Positions 15,434 to 24,354 are shown, counted from the first letter of the stretch. The stretch: 64,000 nucleotides of DNA from Pseudomonas hunanensis (GCF_013393325.1 NZ_QJRC01000100.1:1-64000); one strand, 5' to 3'. A program made the numbers and translations. The notes: generated from the letters alone by a model not told the origin.

Positions 15434-16150
15434 ATGTCGATGTTTGAACCTTTGCGCGGAGCCGTCCGGCTCTCGGTGGCCAGTATTGGCCTGTTTTTCT
15501 TGAGCGCCTGGCCTGCTGCCTACGCGCAATCTCTGCCTAGTGCTGCCGAGCTGCAGCAGTTGGCGCCGAACGCCAACCTGTCCACCTTGGCCCTGGCCCT
15601 TACTGCCTATTCATGCGCCAGTCACAACGACGCGAACAAGTTGCTGACGGTGATCGATTACTCCAAGGCCTCGCGTGACAAACGCCTGTGGGTGTTCGAC
15701 CTGCGGGCCCGGAAACTGCTGTTCGAAGAGTGGGTCGCCCATGGCAAGAACAGCGGCGCCGATGTGCCGACCACGTTCTCCAACGCGCCGAACAGTTACC
15801 AGTCCTCCATCGGCCTGTATGAAACCGGCCAGACCTACAGCGGCAAGCATGGCCGCTCGCTGCGCCTGCAAGGGTTGGAGCCGGGGTTCAACGACAACAG
15901 CATGTCGCGGGCAATCGTGATGCATGCCGCCGCGTATGCCGACCCCAAGGTCGTGCCCGGCCTAGGGCGCCTGGGGCGCAGCCAGGGCTGCCCTGCCGTT
16001 CGGCCGGCCATTGCCGGCAAGCTGATCGAGACGTTGCAACGCGGTAGCTATGTGTTTGCCTATTACCCGCAGCAGAACTGGCTGAAAACATCACGTTTTC
16101 TCAACGCACAGAGCTGCCCGCTGGCAAATCAGTCGCTCGCCAGCAAGTAG
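15434..16150 (+). CDS. murein L,D-transpeptidase catalytic domain protein (YkuD_2 type)
   Basis: 238 residues. A signal peptide is cleaved near AYAQ (residue 31), then a helical lead (SAAELQQLAPNANLSTLALA) and a YkuD_2 catalytic domain (about 60-225). The active segment is GRLGRSQGCPAVRP, with Cys in the position of the L,D-transpeptidase nucleophile and the matching His in MHAAAYADP. The 'SQGCPA' form distinguishes this subfamily from the SHGC type encoded just upstream. The two genes are codirectional and may form one transcript. It is periplasmic by its signal peptide. Confidence 0.85.
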   Translation: MSMFEPLRGAVRLSVASIGLFFLSAWPAAYAQSLPSAAELQQLAPNANLSTLALALTAYSCASHNDANKLLTVIDYSKASRDKRLWVFDLRARKLLFEEWVAHGKNSGADVPTTFSNAPNSYQSSIGLYETGQTYSGKHGRSLRLQGLEPGFNDNSMSRAIVMHAAAYADPKVVPGLGRLGRSQGCPAVRPAIAGKLIETLQRGSYVFAYYPQQNWLKTSRFLNAQSCPLANQSLASK

Positions 16151-16166
16151 AGGCAACGGTGGGTAG

Positions 16167-16874
16167 TTACTGATTACCCTTGGCCTGTTGCTCCAGGTGC
16201 ACCTGCAACGTCGGATCGATTTGCAGTGCGCTGGCCAGTTCGTCCAGGTAGGCCCGCTCTGCGGGCTGCTGGTCATCCACCAGCATCACGCTAGCCAGGT
16301 ACATTTCGGCAGCCATGGCGGGGTCTTGGGCAGACTGTGCCACCTCGGTTGCATCGAGTGGTTTGCTGACCTCCTCATCCAGCCATTGCTGCAGTTGCGG
16401 GTCGCTGGTGTGGCGTTTGATTTCGGCGTAGATCAACTGTTCTTCTTGCTCGTCGATGCGACCGTCAGCCTTGGCTGCCGCGATCAATGCGCGCAGTACC
16501 GCATGGCTATGGCCTTCGGCTTCGGCGCCCGACAGTTGATCGACCGTACGCATGGCCTGTTGCGGGGCGGCTGCCTGGCTGCGTTGCCAGCTTTGATAGG
16601 CCTGGAACGCCATCATGCCCAACGACGCCAGCGCGGCATAATTGGTGCCACCCGCAGAGCGGCCCTGGGTAGAGCCAAGCGCGCTGCCGCCACCCAAAAG
16701 CCCGCCCAGTAAACCACCAAGACCGCCAGCGCCACCCGTTGCACTGCCGCCGCCAAGCAGCCCTCCCAGCAAGCCGCCCAGGCCGTCTTGCGATGCCAGG
16801 CCGCCGTTCCCTTGTTGCGCTCGCGAGCCTTGTCCGGCGCGCAGCAGCTGTTCGAGTAGATCAGTCGTGTTCAT
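16167..16874 (-). CDS. DUF533 / TerB-like protein with Gly-Leu repeats
   Basis: 235 residues from the ATG at 16874. The N-terminal third is low-complexity: GLGGLLGGLLGGGSA occurs twice (about residues 30-70), separated by a short Gly/Ala linker. A short hydrophobic stretch follows (ALASLGMMAFQAYQSW), then a TerB-like helical domain (about 115-230) with the acidic metal-binding-like segment AAAKADGRIDEQEEQLIYAE and a second acidic loop LVDDQQPAERAYLDELA. It is similar to YebE of enteric bacteria. The function is unknown; a membrane-associated stress role is often suggested for the family. Confidence 0.83.
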   Translation of the reverse strand: MNTTDLLEQLLRAGQGSRAQQGNGGLASQDGLGGLLGGLLGGGSATGGAGGLGGLLGGLLGGGSALGSTQGRSAGGTNYAALASLGMMAFQAYQSWQRSQAAAPQQAMRTVDQLSGAEAEGHSHAVLRALIAAAKADGRIDEQEEQLIYAEIKRHTSDPQLQQWLDEEVSKPLDATEVAQSAQDPAMAAEMYLASVMLVDDQQPAERAYLDELASALQIDPTLQVHLEQQAKGNQ

Positions 16875-17023
16875 GGCACCGCCCTCGGTCGGTAGTCGTT
16901 GCCCAGACAAGCAACGATAGCCCCCTCGAGGCGAACTGCCATGACCGTTTGGCAGACTTGGCCCAGAAGGGCCAAGGTCGGGTCAGGCACCCATATGGCA
17001 GGTGCTGCAGCCAGGGTACTGGC

Positions 17024-18157
17024 TCAGCCTCTCATCACTTCGTCCAATGCCTGCTCAAGGGTGCTGACCGTGCGCTCGATATTGTGCAGCTTTTCGAGCC
17101 CGAACAGGCCGATGCGGAAGGTCTGGAAGTCGGCTGGCTCGTCACATTGCAACGGAACGCCGGCGGCTATCTGCAGGCCGTGATCGGCAAATTTCTTGCC
17201 GCTCTTGATATCGGCATCATCGGTGTAGCTCACCACGACGCCCGGTGCCTGAAAGCCCGATGCAGCCACGCTCTTGATGCCTTTGCCAGTCAACAGGGCG
17301 CGCACCCGATCACCTAGCGCCTGTTGTTCCGCGCGGACCTTGTCGAAGCCGTAGGCTTGCATCTCGTTCACCACGTCGTTGAACCGTGCGAGCGAATCGC
17401 TGGGCATGGTCGCATGGTACGCATGCCCACCTTGCTCGTAGGCCTGCATGATCTGAAGCCACTTTTTCAGGTCGCAGGCAAAGCTGCTGCTCTGTGTGTG
17501 CTCGATGCGTTCGAGGGCCAACGCGCTGAACATCACCAAGGCGCAGCAAGGTGAGGCGCTCCAGCCTTTTTGCGGTGCGCTGATCAGCAGGTCGACCGCG
17601 CACTTGTGCATATCGACCCAAATCGTGCCGGAGGCGATGCAGTCCAGTACGAACAGGCCACCCACTGCATGCACGGCATCGCCGACGGCCCGCAGGTAAT
17701 CGTCGGGCAGGATAATCCCTGATGAGGTTTCAACGTGGGGCGCGAAGACAATCTGAGGCTTGTGCGCCTCAATTGCCGCCAGCACTTGCTCCAGAGGCGG
17801 TGGCGCGTAGGCCGCCTGGCGCCCCGTGTCGACCGGTCGGGCTTTCAGCACCGTGGTGGCCGCTGGGATGTTGCCCGTATCGAGGATTTGGCTCCAGCGA
17901 TAACTGAACCAGCCGTTGCGTATCACCAGGCATTGCTGGCCAGTGGCAAACTGGCGCGCAACTGCTTCCATGCCGAATGTACCGCTGCCCGGCACTACCG
18001 CAACAGCCTGGGCGCCATAGACCTGTTTCAGGGTCTTGGAAATGTTCTTCATCACGCCTTGAAATGCCTGAGACATGTGATTGAGCGAGCGGTCGGTGTA
18101 CACCACCGAGTACTCGACCAGCCCCTCAGGATCAATACTGGAGTAGAGCGTTGACAT
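17024..18157 (-). CDS. class-V aminotransferase, alanine-glyoxylate type
   Basis: 377 residues. The start at 18157 (MSTLYSSIDPEGLVEYSVVY) follows AAGGAG; the frame extends 38 codons upstream without support. Fold-type I features are VPGSGTFGMEAVARQ (about 55-69, phosphate-binding turn), the PLP Asp in FVLDCIASGTIWVDM (about 170) and the Schiff-base Lys in SAPQKGWSASPCC (about 196). The closest named relatives are alanine/serine-glyoxylate and 2-aminoethylphosphonate aminotransferases, but no phosphonate genes are nearby. A GcvA-like LysR gene lies 152 bp upstream on the same strand and may regulate it. Confidence 0.85.
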   Translation of the reverse strand: MSTLYSSIDPEGLVEYSVVYTDRSLNHMSQAFQGVMKNISKTLKQVYGAQAVAVVPGSGTFGMEAVARQFATGQQCLVIRNGWFSYRWSQILDTGNIPAATTVLKARPVDTGRQAAYAPPPLEQVLAAIEAHKPQIVFAPHVETSSGIILPDDYLRAVGDAVHAVGGLFVLDCIASGTIWVDMHKCAVDLLISAPQKGWSASPCCALVMFSALALERIEHTQSSSFACDLKKWLQIMQAYEQGGHAYHATMPSDSLARFNDVVNEMQAYGFDKVRAEQQALGDRVRALLTGKGIKSVAASGFQAPGVVVSYTDDADIKSGKKFADHGLQIAAGVPLQCDEPADFQTFRIGLFGLEKLHNIERTVSTLEQALDEVMRG

Positions 18158-18309
18158 GGGGTGACTCCTTGGCAGAGATGTCCGTGGTATCGACCCTGCC
18201 CTAAGCCCTGGCAAATGACAAGACGGGGCAGGGCGGTGTGCGGCTTCGGTCGACCTTATCAACAGCCTCACCGGTACCGGTGACCGCTAAACTTTGCTCT
18301 AACCGTAGA

Positions 18310-19236
18310 TTAACTATTGCCTGTCTGTTGCTTCAGCCAGTGTTGCACGACGCCAAGCGACTCAGGCTGCTGCAGCTTGCGTGGCCACACCAGATAGAAC
18401 GACTTGTCGAGCCTGAGCTGCTGAGCGAAGACTTGAATCAGCCTGCCGGCGACGATGTCATCACTGACGAACGCCAGGCTGGCCAACGCAATGCCCTGGC
18501 CACTGATGGCCGCATCAATGGCCAATGAGGTCTGATTGAACCGCAGGTTCTTGGCGGTCGGTTGCACGTGTTGCGGAAACACTGCAGCAAGGAACTGAGG
18601 CCAGAAGTTATGGGCATCGTGGAGCATGATGAAATCTTGCAGTTGCTCGAAGCTGGCGGGGACTTGGCTGCCCTCGAACAACGCAGGGCTGGCCACTGCG
18701 ACGATGCGATCCGCCATCAACAGTTCGCTGTTCAGGCCTGCGCCGATTTCGGGCTTGCCATAGCGGACGGCGATATCCACGCCATCGGTGTTGAAGTGGG
18801 ACAGTCGATCTGTAGCCAGCACACGTAAATCGATGTCCGGGTGGCTTTGCGCAAAACTGCCCAGCCTGGGAATAAGCCATTTGGAGGCAAAGGTCGGGGT
18901 AACGCTGACCGTAAGGTGCGCTGATTGTGGCCGCAGCAGGCGTGTCGCCTCATCGATCATGGCCAGGGCACTGCGGATGCTGCCGCTGTAACCCAGCCCT
19001 GCATCGGTCAGTGCCAGGCCCCGGGGCAGGCGCTCGAACAGGCGAAGGTTCAGGCTTGCCTCCAGCCCGCGTATCTGTTGTGCAACTGCCGCCTGGGTCA
19101 CGCCCAATTCTTCGGCGGCCAGGCGGAAGTTAAGGTGGCGGGCGACCACTTCAAACACGCGTAGCGCATTAAGCGAGGGCAATTCAGGGAAACCGTTTGG
19201 CATGACGTTGGCAATGGCCGGGCTGGAAAAATTCAT
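18310..19236 (-). CDS. LysR-family regulator, GcvA-like
   Basis: 308 residues. The winged HTH (about 20-78) includes LNALRVFEVVARHLNFRLAA and the recognition helix GVTQAAVAQQIRGLE. An effector-binding domain follows (about 105-300; TVSVTPTFASKWLIPRLGSF, VDIAVRYG). This 'SLNAL..FE' class is GcvA/AmpR-like and often acts on the adjacent gene. The neighbour on the same strand is the class-V aminotransferase. A second possible start (Met at 19203) lacks a ribosome site. Confidence 0.88.
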   Translation of the reverse strand: MNFSSPAIANVMPNGFPELPSLNALRVFEVVARHLNFRLAAEELGVTQAAVAQQIRGLEASLNLRLFERLPRGLALTDAGLGYSGSIRSALAMIDEATRLLRPQSAHLTVSVTPTFASKWLIPRLGSFAQSHPDIDLRVLATDRLSHFNTDGVDIAVRYGKPEIGAGLNSELLMADRIVAVASPALFEGSQVPASFEQLQDFIMLHDAHNFWPQFLAAVFPQHVQPTAKNLRFNQTSLAIDAAISGQGIALASLAFVSDDIVAGRLIQVFAQQLRLDKSFYLVWPRKLQQPESLGVVQHWLKQQTGNS

Positions 19237-19353
19237 TGCCGAGGCTACTCCCTGAGCACCTTGAAAGAAACCCGCGCCAGCGCCTTCAATTCAAGCGCCT
19301 GAACCTCAAGCGCTCTTTTCGCGGCAGCGGTTTTTCATCGTGCAGCTTGACTC

Positions 19354-19403
19354 GTGAAATTTTTAGTGTAATTTTTCATGAAAAATAAACATAAAAATTT
19401 CAC
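19354..19403. promoter_or_regulatory. nested palindromes upstream of the first XRE-cupin gene
   Basis: Outer perfect 12-bp inverted repeat GTGAAATTTTTA (19354-19365) / TAAAAATTTCAC (19392-19403). It encloses a perfect 16-bp palindrome ATTTTTCATGAAAAAT (19371-19386). The element ends 14 bp before the ATG and is very AT-rich against its surroundings. It probably combines promoter and PauR-like operator for the regulator and the spu-type operon. Confidence 0.65.
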
Positions 19404-19417
19404 GGCAGTCCGAAACG

Positions 19418-19972
19418 ATGAAGATGCACGAAGAGGTTGAAGCCCTCGCGATCCTTATTCACGACCTGCGCAAATTCAAGAACCTGACCTTGGGTGAACT
19501 GGCCGAGCGCATCAACCGCTCTGTCGGTTTTCTCTCCCAGGTCGAACGCGGTGTTTCACGCCCGACCGTGGCGGACCTCACCGCTATCAGCGAAGCGCTC
19601 GGCGTATCCACCGCGTACTTCTACAACCTGAGCAAGCCCCGCAGCATCGGCTGGGTCACGCGCCCCCATGAGCGGCGCACGCTGTACCTGGAGTCGGGCA
19701 TTACCGACGTGCTGGCCTCGCCGACCATCGCCGGCGCGTTCGCCATGCTCGACAGCCATCTCGAGCCCGGCGCCACCAGTGGCGAGGACTACCTGAGCGA
19801 TCGTTCCGAGCAGGGCTGTTTCGTGCTCGAAGGCGAGCTCACGGTATGGCTGGACCAGGGTGACGCCGTGACCCTGCACGCCAACGACTGCTTCCAGCTG
19901 CAACCCCACGCGCAATTCCGTTACGCCAACCTGACGGAAAAGACCACCCGTGTGCTCTGGGTCTTCAATTGA
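19418..19972 (+). CDS. XRE-cupin repressor of polyamine catabolism, PauR-like copy 1
   Basis: 184 residues. The N-terminal XRE HTH (about 10-66) has NLTLGELAERINRSVGFLSQ and VERGVSRPTVADLTAISEAL. The C-terminal cupin (about 105-180) has LDSHLEPGATSGEDY, EQGCFVLEGELTVWL and NDCFQLQPHAQFRYANL. This is the PauR/PuuR architecture, in which the cupin senses polyamines or gamma-glutamyl derivatives. It lies 27 bp before the gamma-glutamyl-polyamine synthetase gene and is probably cotranscribed with it. A close paralogue (same length, colinear) lies just past the operon at 23800. It could regulate its own operon through the palindromes at 19354-19403. Confidence 0.87.
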   Translation: MKMHEEVEALAILIHDLRKFKNLTLGELAERINRSVGFLSQVERGVSRPTVADLTAISEALGVSTAYFYNLSKPRSIGWVTRPHERRTLYLESGITDVLASPTIAGAFAMLDSHLEPGATSGEDYLSDRSEQGCFVLEGELTVWLDQGDAVTLHANDCFQLQPHAQFRYANLTEKTTRVLWVFN

Positions 19973-19999
19973 ATTCGTTCACCTCACAAGGATAAGAAG

Positions 20000-21346
20000 A
20001 TGAGTGTCATCTTTCCGGATCTGCTGGCTGAAGTGCGCTCGTTCCGAGCAGAACACCCGGCAATACGCTATGTCGACCTGATTGCACTGGATATCCCCGG
20101 GCATTTCTATGGCAAGCGCTACCCCATCGACATGCTGGAGAAAGTCGCAGCCGGTGCGCCTTTGAAGCTGCCGCAGAACTGCGTGCTGCTGGGCACCCAG
20201 GGTGGGCTCTACCCGATTGGTGACTACTGCTTCGCCGACGGCGACCCGGATGCCGCGCGGCGCCTGGTGCCGGGCACCCTCAAGCCGGTGCGCTGGGAAA
20301 AGGAAGTGATCGCCCAGATGCTCATCACCTCCGACGGCACTGCCAAGCCGATCGAGTTCGAACCCCGAGAGGTGCTGGCTCGCGTGCTTCAGCGCCTGGC
20401 CAAGCGTGGTATCCGCCCGGTGGTGGCGTTCGAACTGGAGTTCTACCTGTTCGACCGCAAGCTCGATAACGGCCTGCCGCAGTACCCGCGCGACACGGCG
20501 ACCGGGGACGAAGACGACCAACCGAACATGCACATCGAGCGGCTGTCGCGCTTCTCGTCGGTGCTGCACGAGATGGTCGATGGCGCCAACGAGCAGGGCG
20601 TGCCGGCGAACGTGATCACCGCAGAGCTAGGCCCCGGCCAGTTCGAAATCAACTTCTCCCACAGCGACGATGCCCTGAGCGCGGCGGACTGGTCGGCGCT
20701 GTTCTGCCGCAGTACCCGGGGTATCGCGATGAAGCACGGCTACCGCGCCAGCTTCATGAGCAAGCCGTACCTGGACGCGCCAGGCAGCGGCATGCATGTG
20801 CATGTCAGCCTGTACGACGACGCCGGCAACAACATCCTGGCCGGTGCCGAGCAGCGCAAGCTGCGTCATGCGGTGGCAGGCTGCCTGGAGCTGCTGCCGC
20901 ACTGCATGCCGATCTTTGCCCCCAACCACAATGCCTACCGCCGTTATGGCGCGATGGTCAACGCGGCGAGCAAGGCCAGCTGGGGTTTCGAAGACCGTGA
21001 TGCGTGCATTCGCATCCCCGAGTCCGACCCGCGCAACCTGCGTATCGAGCACCGCCTCGCGGGCGCCGATGCCAACCCGTATCTGGTACTGGCGGCCATC
21101 CTGACCGGGATGGAGCATGGCCTGGACCGTGGCGTGGAACCCATTGCGCCGTTGAACGACAACCGCCAGAGCGGCATCGACTTCCCCAAGGATGCCCTCA
21201 GCGCCCTGGCCGCCATGCGTCACCACCCGGTGGTCAATGAAGGCCTGGGCAGTGAGTTCGTGATGGTCTATTGCGAAAACAAATACCAGGAGCAACTGGA
21301 CTTCATGCGCCACATCGATGCCCGCGAATACCGCTGGTTCCTTTGA
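20000..21346 (+). CDS. gamma-glutamyl-polyamine synthetase (glutamine-synthetase family)
   Basis: 448 residues of the PuuA/Spu branch of the glutamine synthetase fold. It would attach glutamate to putrescine or another polyamine using ATP, the first step of the glutamylated route. Signatures are VVAFELEFYLFD (about 136-147, metal Glu), TAELGPGQFEINFSH (about 208-222), GSGMHVHVSLYDD (about 264-276, His/ATP loop) and the C-terminal ESDPRNLRIEHRLAGADANP (about 340-359, Arg/Glu sites). It lacks the adenylylation-type C terminus of GlnA. The ATG at 20000 follows AAGGATAAG. It is upstream of the hydrolase and aminotransferase genes of the same pathway. Confidence 0.9.
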   Translation: MSVIFPDLLAEVRSFRAEHPAIRYVDLIALDIPGHFYGKRYPIDMLEKVAAGAPLKLPQNCVLLGTQGGLYPIGDYCFADGDPDAARRLVPGTLKPVRWEKEVIAQMLITSDGTAKPIEFEPREVLARVLQRLAKRGIRPVVAFELEFYLFDRKLDNGLPQYPRDTATGDEDDQPNMHIERLSRFSSVLHEMVDGANEQGVPANVITAELGPGQFEINFSHSDDALSAADWSALFCRSTRGIAMKHGYRASFMSKPYLDAPGSGMHVHVSLYDDAGNNILAGAEQRKLRHAVAGCLELLPHCMPIFAPNHNAYRRYGAMVNAASKASWGFEDRDACIRIPESDPRNLRIEHRLAGADANPYLVLAAILTGMEHGLDRGVEPIAPLNDNRQSGIDFPKDALSALAAMRHHPVVNEGLGSEFVMVYCENKYQEQLDFMRHIDAREYRWFL

Positions 21347-21418
21347 CTGCTGCGGTCCGAACAGACGCTTTTTCAACGTTTGAATACCACGCGCAATACC
21401 GATTTGCCGGAGGAAGAT

Positions 21419-22192
21419 ATGCCACGTGTGCCCGTTATTGGCATTACCGCATGCACCAGCATGATTGAGCAGCATGCCACCCAGACCATCGCCGAGAAGT
21501 ACGCACGCGCGGCCGCCAAAGCGGCGTGTGGGCTGCCCATCGTGATCCCCAGCCTCGGTGACTTGATGGACAGCGCCGATATTCTCGACGTGGTGGATGG
21601 GCTGATCTTCACCGGTTCGCCGTCCAACATCGAACCGTTTCACTACAACGGCCCGGCCAGTTCGGCAGGCACCCATCATGACCCTTTGCGTGATGCCACC
21701 ACGTTGCCGCTGATGCGTGCGGCCATCGCCGCCGGTGTGCCGGTACTCGGTATTTGCCGTGGCTTTCAGGAAATGAACGTGGCGTTGGGCGGCACCCTGT
21801 ACCAGAAGGTCCACGAGGCTGGGGTGTTCATGGATCACCGCGAAGGCAAGGGCGAGCCCATCGAAAAGCAGTATGGCCCGCGTCACACCATGCATGTGGA
21901 GCCCGGTGGCCTGCTCGACCGCATGGGCTTGCCGGCGATCTTCGACGTCAATTCCATCCACGGCCAGGGCATTGATGTACTGGCCCCGGGGCTACGGGTG
22001 GAAGCATTGGCACCTGATGGCCTGGTGGAAGCGATTTCGGTCGAGAACAGCAAGGGGTTTGCCCTGGCCGTGCAATGGCACCCGGAGTTCCAGGTCATGG
22101 ACAACCCGCAGTACCTGGCCATCTTCCAGTCATTCGGCAAGGCCTGCCGGCAGCGCTCGGTGCTGCGCCAGAGGCTGTTGCTGTCCGCCTGA
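21419..22192 (+). CDS. gamma-glutamyl-GABA hydrolase, class I amidotransferase fold
   Basis: 257 residues from the ATG at 21419, which has GGAGGAAGAT immediately upstream; the 13 earlier codons are not needed. The nucleophile elbow is VLGICRGFQEMN (Cys about residue 117), and the catalytic His/Glu lie in AVQWHPEFQ (about 220). It is PuuD/SpuA-like: it releases glutamate from gamma-glutamyl-4-aminobutyrate (or gamma-glutamyl-aminovalerate), closing the glutamylated polyamine route. It lies 72 bp after the synthetase gene and 68 bp before the aminotransferase gene on the same strand. Confidence 0.9.
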   Translation: MPRVPVIGITACTSMIEQHATQTIAEKYARAAAKAACGLPIVIPSLGDLMDSADILDVVDGLIFTGSPSNIEPFHYNGPASSAGTHHDPLRDATTLPLMRAAIAAGVPVLGICRGFQEMNVALGGTLYQKVHEAGVFMDHREGKGEPIEKQYGPRHTMHVEPGGLLDRMGLPAIFDVNSIHGQGIDVLAPGLRVEALAPDGLVEAISVENSKGFALAVQWHPEFQVMDNPQYLAIFQSFGKACRQRSVLRQRLLLSA

Positions 22193-22260
22193 ACAGCCAC
22201 CTTGCCCACCTACGAAAATACCCGCGCAGCACCGCTGCGCAACTTGATGGAGTGAAGTCA

Positions 22261-23619
22261 ATGAGTGAACAGAATTCGCAGACCCAGGCCTGGCAAGCGC
22301 TGAGCCGCGACCACCACCTGGCCCCGTTCAGCGATGTCAAACAACTGGCCGAGAAAGGCCCGCGCATTATCACCTCGGCCAAGGGCGTGTACCTCTGGGA
22401 CAGTGAAGGTAACAAGATTCTCGATGGCATGGCGGGCCTGTGGTGCGTGGCGGTCGGCTATGGTCGCGACGAGCTGGCCGAGGTCGCCAGCCAGCAGATG
22501 AAGCAGCTGCCTTACTACAACCTGTTCTTCCAGACTGCCCACCCGCCTGCGCTGGAGCTGGCCAAGGCAATCGCCGATGTGGCGCCGCAAGGCATGAACC
22601 ACGTGTTCTTCACAGGCTCCGGCTCCGAAGGCAACGACACCGTACTGCGCATGGTTCGCCATTACTGGGCGTTGAAGGGCAAGAAAAACAAGAACGTCAT
22701 CATCGGCCGCATCAACGGTTACCACGGCTCTACCGTGGCGGGCGCGGCCCTGGGCGGCATGAGCGGTATGCACCAGCAGGGCGGGGTGATCCCGGATATC
22801 GTGCACATCCCGCAGCCCTACTGGTTCGGTGAAGGCGGCGACATGACCGAGGCCGACTTCGGCGTGTGGGCGGCCGAGCAGTTGGAGAAGAAGATCCTCG
22901 AAGTTGGCGTGGACAACGTTGCCGCCTTCATCGCCGAGCCGATCCAGGGCGCCGGCGGTGTGATCATCCCGCCGCAGACCTACTGGCCGAAAGTCAAGGA
23001 AATCCTGGCCAGGTACGACATCCTCTTCGTCGCCGACGAAGTCATTTGCGGTTTCGGCCGTACCGGTGAGTGGTTCGGTACTGACTACTACGACCTCAAG
23101 CCCGACCTGATGACCATCGCCAAGGGCCTGACTTCCGGTTACATCCCCATGGGCGGAGTGATCGTGCGTGACGAAGTGGCCAAGGTCATCAGCGAAGGCG
23201 GCGACTTCAACCACGGCTTCACCTATTCCGGCCACCCGGTAGCGGCTGCGGTGGGCCTGGAGAACCTGCGCATTCTGCGCGACGAGCAGATCATCCAGCA
23301 GGTGCACGATAAAACCGCACCTTATCTGCAGCAACGCCTGCGCGAACTGGCCGACCACCCGCTGGTAGGCGAAGTCCGCGGCTTGGGCATGCTCGGTGCG
23401 ATCGAGCTGGTGAAGGACAAGGCCACCCGCGCCCGTTATGAAGGCAAAGGTGTCGGCATGATCTGCCGCCAACACTGCTTCGACAACGGCCTGATCATGC
23501 GCGCCGTGGGCGACACCATGATCATCGCGCCACCGCTGGTGATCAGTGTCGAAGAGATCGACGAGCTGGTGCAGAAGGCTCGCAAGTGCCTGGACCTGAC
23601 GTACGAAGCTGTTCGGTAA
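22261..23619 (+). CDS. spuC: polyamine (putrescine):pyruvate aminotransferase
   Basis: 452 residues, class III aminotransferase. PLP motifs are FFTGSGSEGNDTVLRM (about 118-133), NGYHGSTVAGAALGG (about 155-169), FVADEVICGFGRTGEWFG (PLP Asp, about 257) and the Schiff-base Lys in MTIAKGLTSGYIPMGG (about 288). The sequence fits SpuC/YgjG-like pseudomonad enzymes that deaminate putrescine and related amines with pyruvate as acceptor. It is the last gene of the unit; a REP hairpin follows at 23624. An omega-amino acid:pyruvate aminotransferase role is the alternative. Confidence 0.9.
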   Translation: MSEQNSQTQAWQALSRDHHLAPFSDVKQLAEKGPRIITSAKGVYLWDSEGNKILDGMAGLWCVAVGYGRDELAEVASQQMKQLPYYNLFFQTAHPPALELAKAIADVAPQGMNHVFFTGSGSEGNDTVLRMVRHYWALKGKKNKNVIIGRINGYHGSTVAGAALGGMSGMHQQGGVIPDIVHIPQPYWFGEGGDMTEADFGVWAAEQLEKKILEVGVDNVAAFIAEPIQGAGGVIIPPQTYWPKVKEILARYDILFVADEVICGFGRTGEWFGTDYYDLKPDLMTIAKGLTSGYIPMGGVIVRDEVAKVISEGGDFNHGFTYSGHPVAAAVGLENLRILRDEQIIQQVHDKTAPYLQQRLRELADHPLVGEVRGLGMLGAIELVKDKATRARYEGKGVGMICRQHCFDNGLIMRAVGDTMIIAPPLVISVEEIDELVQKARKCLDLTYEAVR

Positions 23620-23623
23620 GAAA

Positions 23624-23716
23624 GGGGCTGCTTCGCAGCCCATCGCCGGCAAGCCAGCTCCCACAGGGTTGAGACATGCATTGCAACTGTGGGCGCTGGC
23701 TTGGCTGACAGCCAGC
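23624..23716. repeat. REP-type inverted pair after spuC
   Basis: The first unit (23624-23667) starts with the hairpin GGGGCTGCTTCGCAGCCC and continues into the P. putida REP body CGCCGGCAAGCCAGCTCCCA. A second, inverted and more degenerate copy runs 23686-23716 (TGTGGGCGCTGGCTTGGCTG...). It probably also ends or stabilises the spu transcript. Confidence 0.7.
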
Positions 23717-23742
23717 GAACCCTGAAGCATTTTGCTTTGTGA

Positions 23743-23773
23743 GATGAATCATGTACTTTTCAGGGCATTCATC
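23743..23773. promoter_or_regulatory. inverted repeat before the second XRE-cupin gene
   Basis: GATGAAT (23743-23749) / ATTCATC (23767-23773), 27 bp before the ATG, plus an inner AATCATG. It is weaker than the AT-rich palindromes before the first paralogue. Confidence 0.35.
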
Positions 23774-23799
23774 ACCCATCCGAAAGTCGCGATTCAACT

Positions 23800-24354
23800 A
23801 TGAAAGTGCACGAAGAAATCGAAGGCCTGGCAGTACTGATTCGCGACCTGCGCAAATTCAAAGGCCTGACATTGGGCGAGCTGGCCCAGCGCATCGGCCG
23901 TTCGGTAGGCTTTCTGTCCCAGGTCGAACGCGGCGTATCGCGCCCGACCGTGGCCGACCTCACTGCCATCAGCGAAGAGCTCGGTGTCTCGACCGCCTAC
24001 TTCTACAAGCTGGACAAACCCCGCGAGCTCGACTGGGTCACCCGCCCTCACGAGCGCCGCACGCTGCATCTGGCCGGCGGCATCACCGATGTGCTGGCAT
24101 CCCCCACGATAACGGGGGCGTTCTCCATGCTCGATAGCCATTTGCAGCCGGGGGCCAGCAGTGGCGAAGAGTACCTGGACGACAGCTCGGAGCAAGGCTG
24201 CTTCGTGCTCGAAGGCGAACTGACCGTCTGGCTGGACGGCGGTGAGCCGGTCACGCTGCGCGCCAGTGACAGTTTTCAGTTGCAACCCCATGCCAGTTTT
24301 CGTTACGCCAACCTCACCGACAAGCCCACGCGCGTGCTTTGGGTGTTCAGCTGA
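23800..24354 (+). CDS. pauR: XRE-cupin repressor, PauR-like copy 2
   Basis: 184 residues, colinear with the copy at 19418 and differing mostly by conservative changes. The HTH core is GLTLGELAQRIGRSVGFLSQ followed by VERGVSRPTVADLTAISEEL. The cupin has LDSHLQPGASSGEEYLDDSS and EQGCFVLEGELTVWLDGGEP. Its N terminus (MKVHEEIEGLAVLIRDLRKF) is the better match to what I recall of P. aeruginosa PauR, hence the symbol with reservation. It is separated from the spu-type operon by REP sequence and has its own short inverted repeat upstream. It is followed by proQ. Confidence 0.85.
   Translation: MKVHEEIEGLAVLIRDLRKFKGLTLGELAQRIGRSVGFLSQVERGVSRPTVADLTAISEELGVSTAYFYKLDKPRELDWVTRPHERRTLHLAGGITDVLASPTITGAFSMLDSHLQPGASSGEEYLDDSSEQGCFVLEGELTVWLDGGEPVTLRASDSFQLQPHASFRYANLTDKPTRVLWVFS

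Noticed and set aside
20627..21961. 444-codon open frame antisense to the synthetase and hydrolase genes
   Set aside because: It runs across two well-supported genes and their intergenic spacer and has no family signature.
22258..23730. 490-codon open frame antisense to spuC
   Set aside because: Shadow of the aminotransferase; the product is Val/His/Gln-rich nonsense without recognisable motifs.
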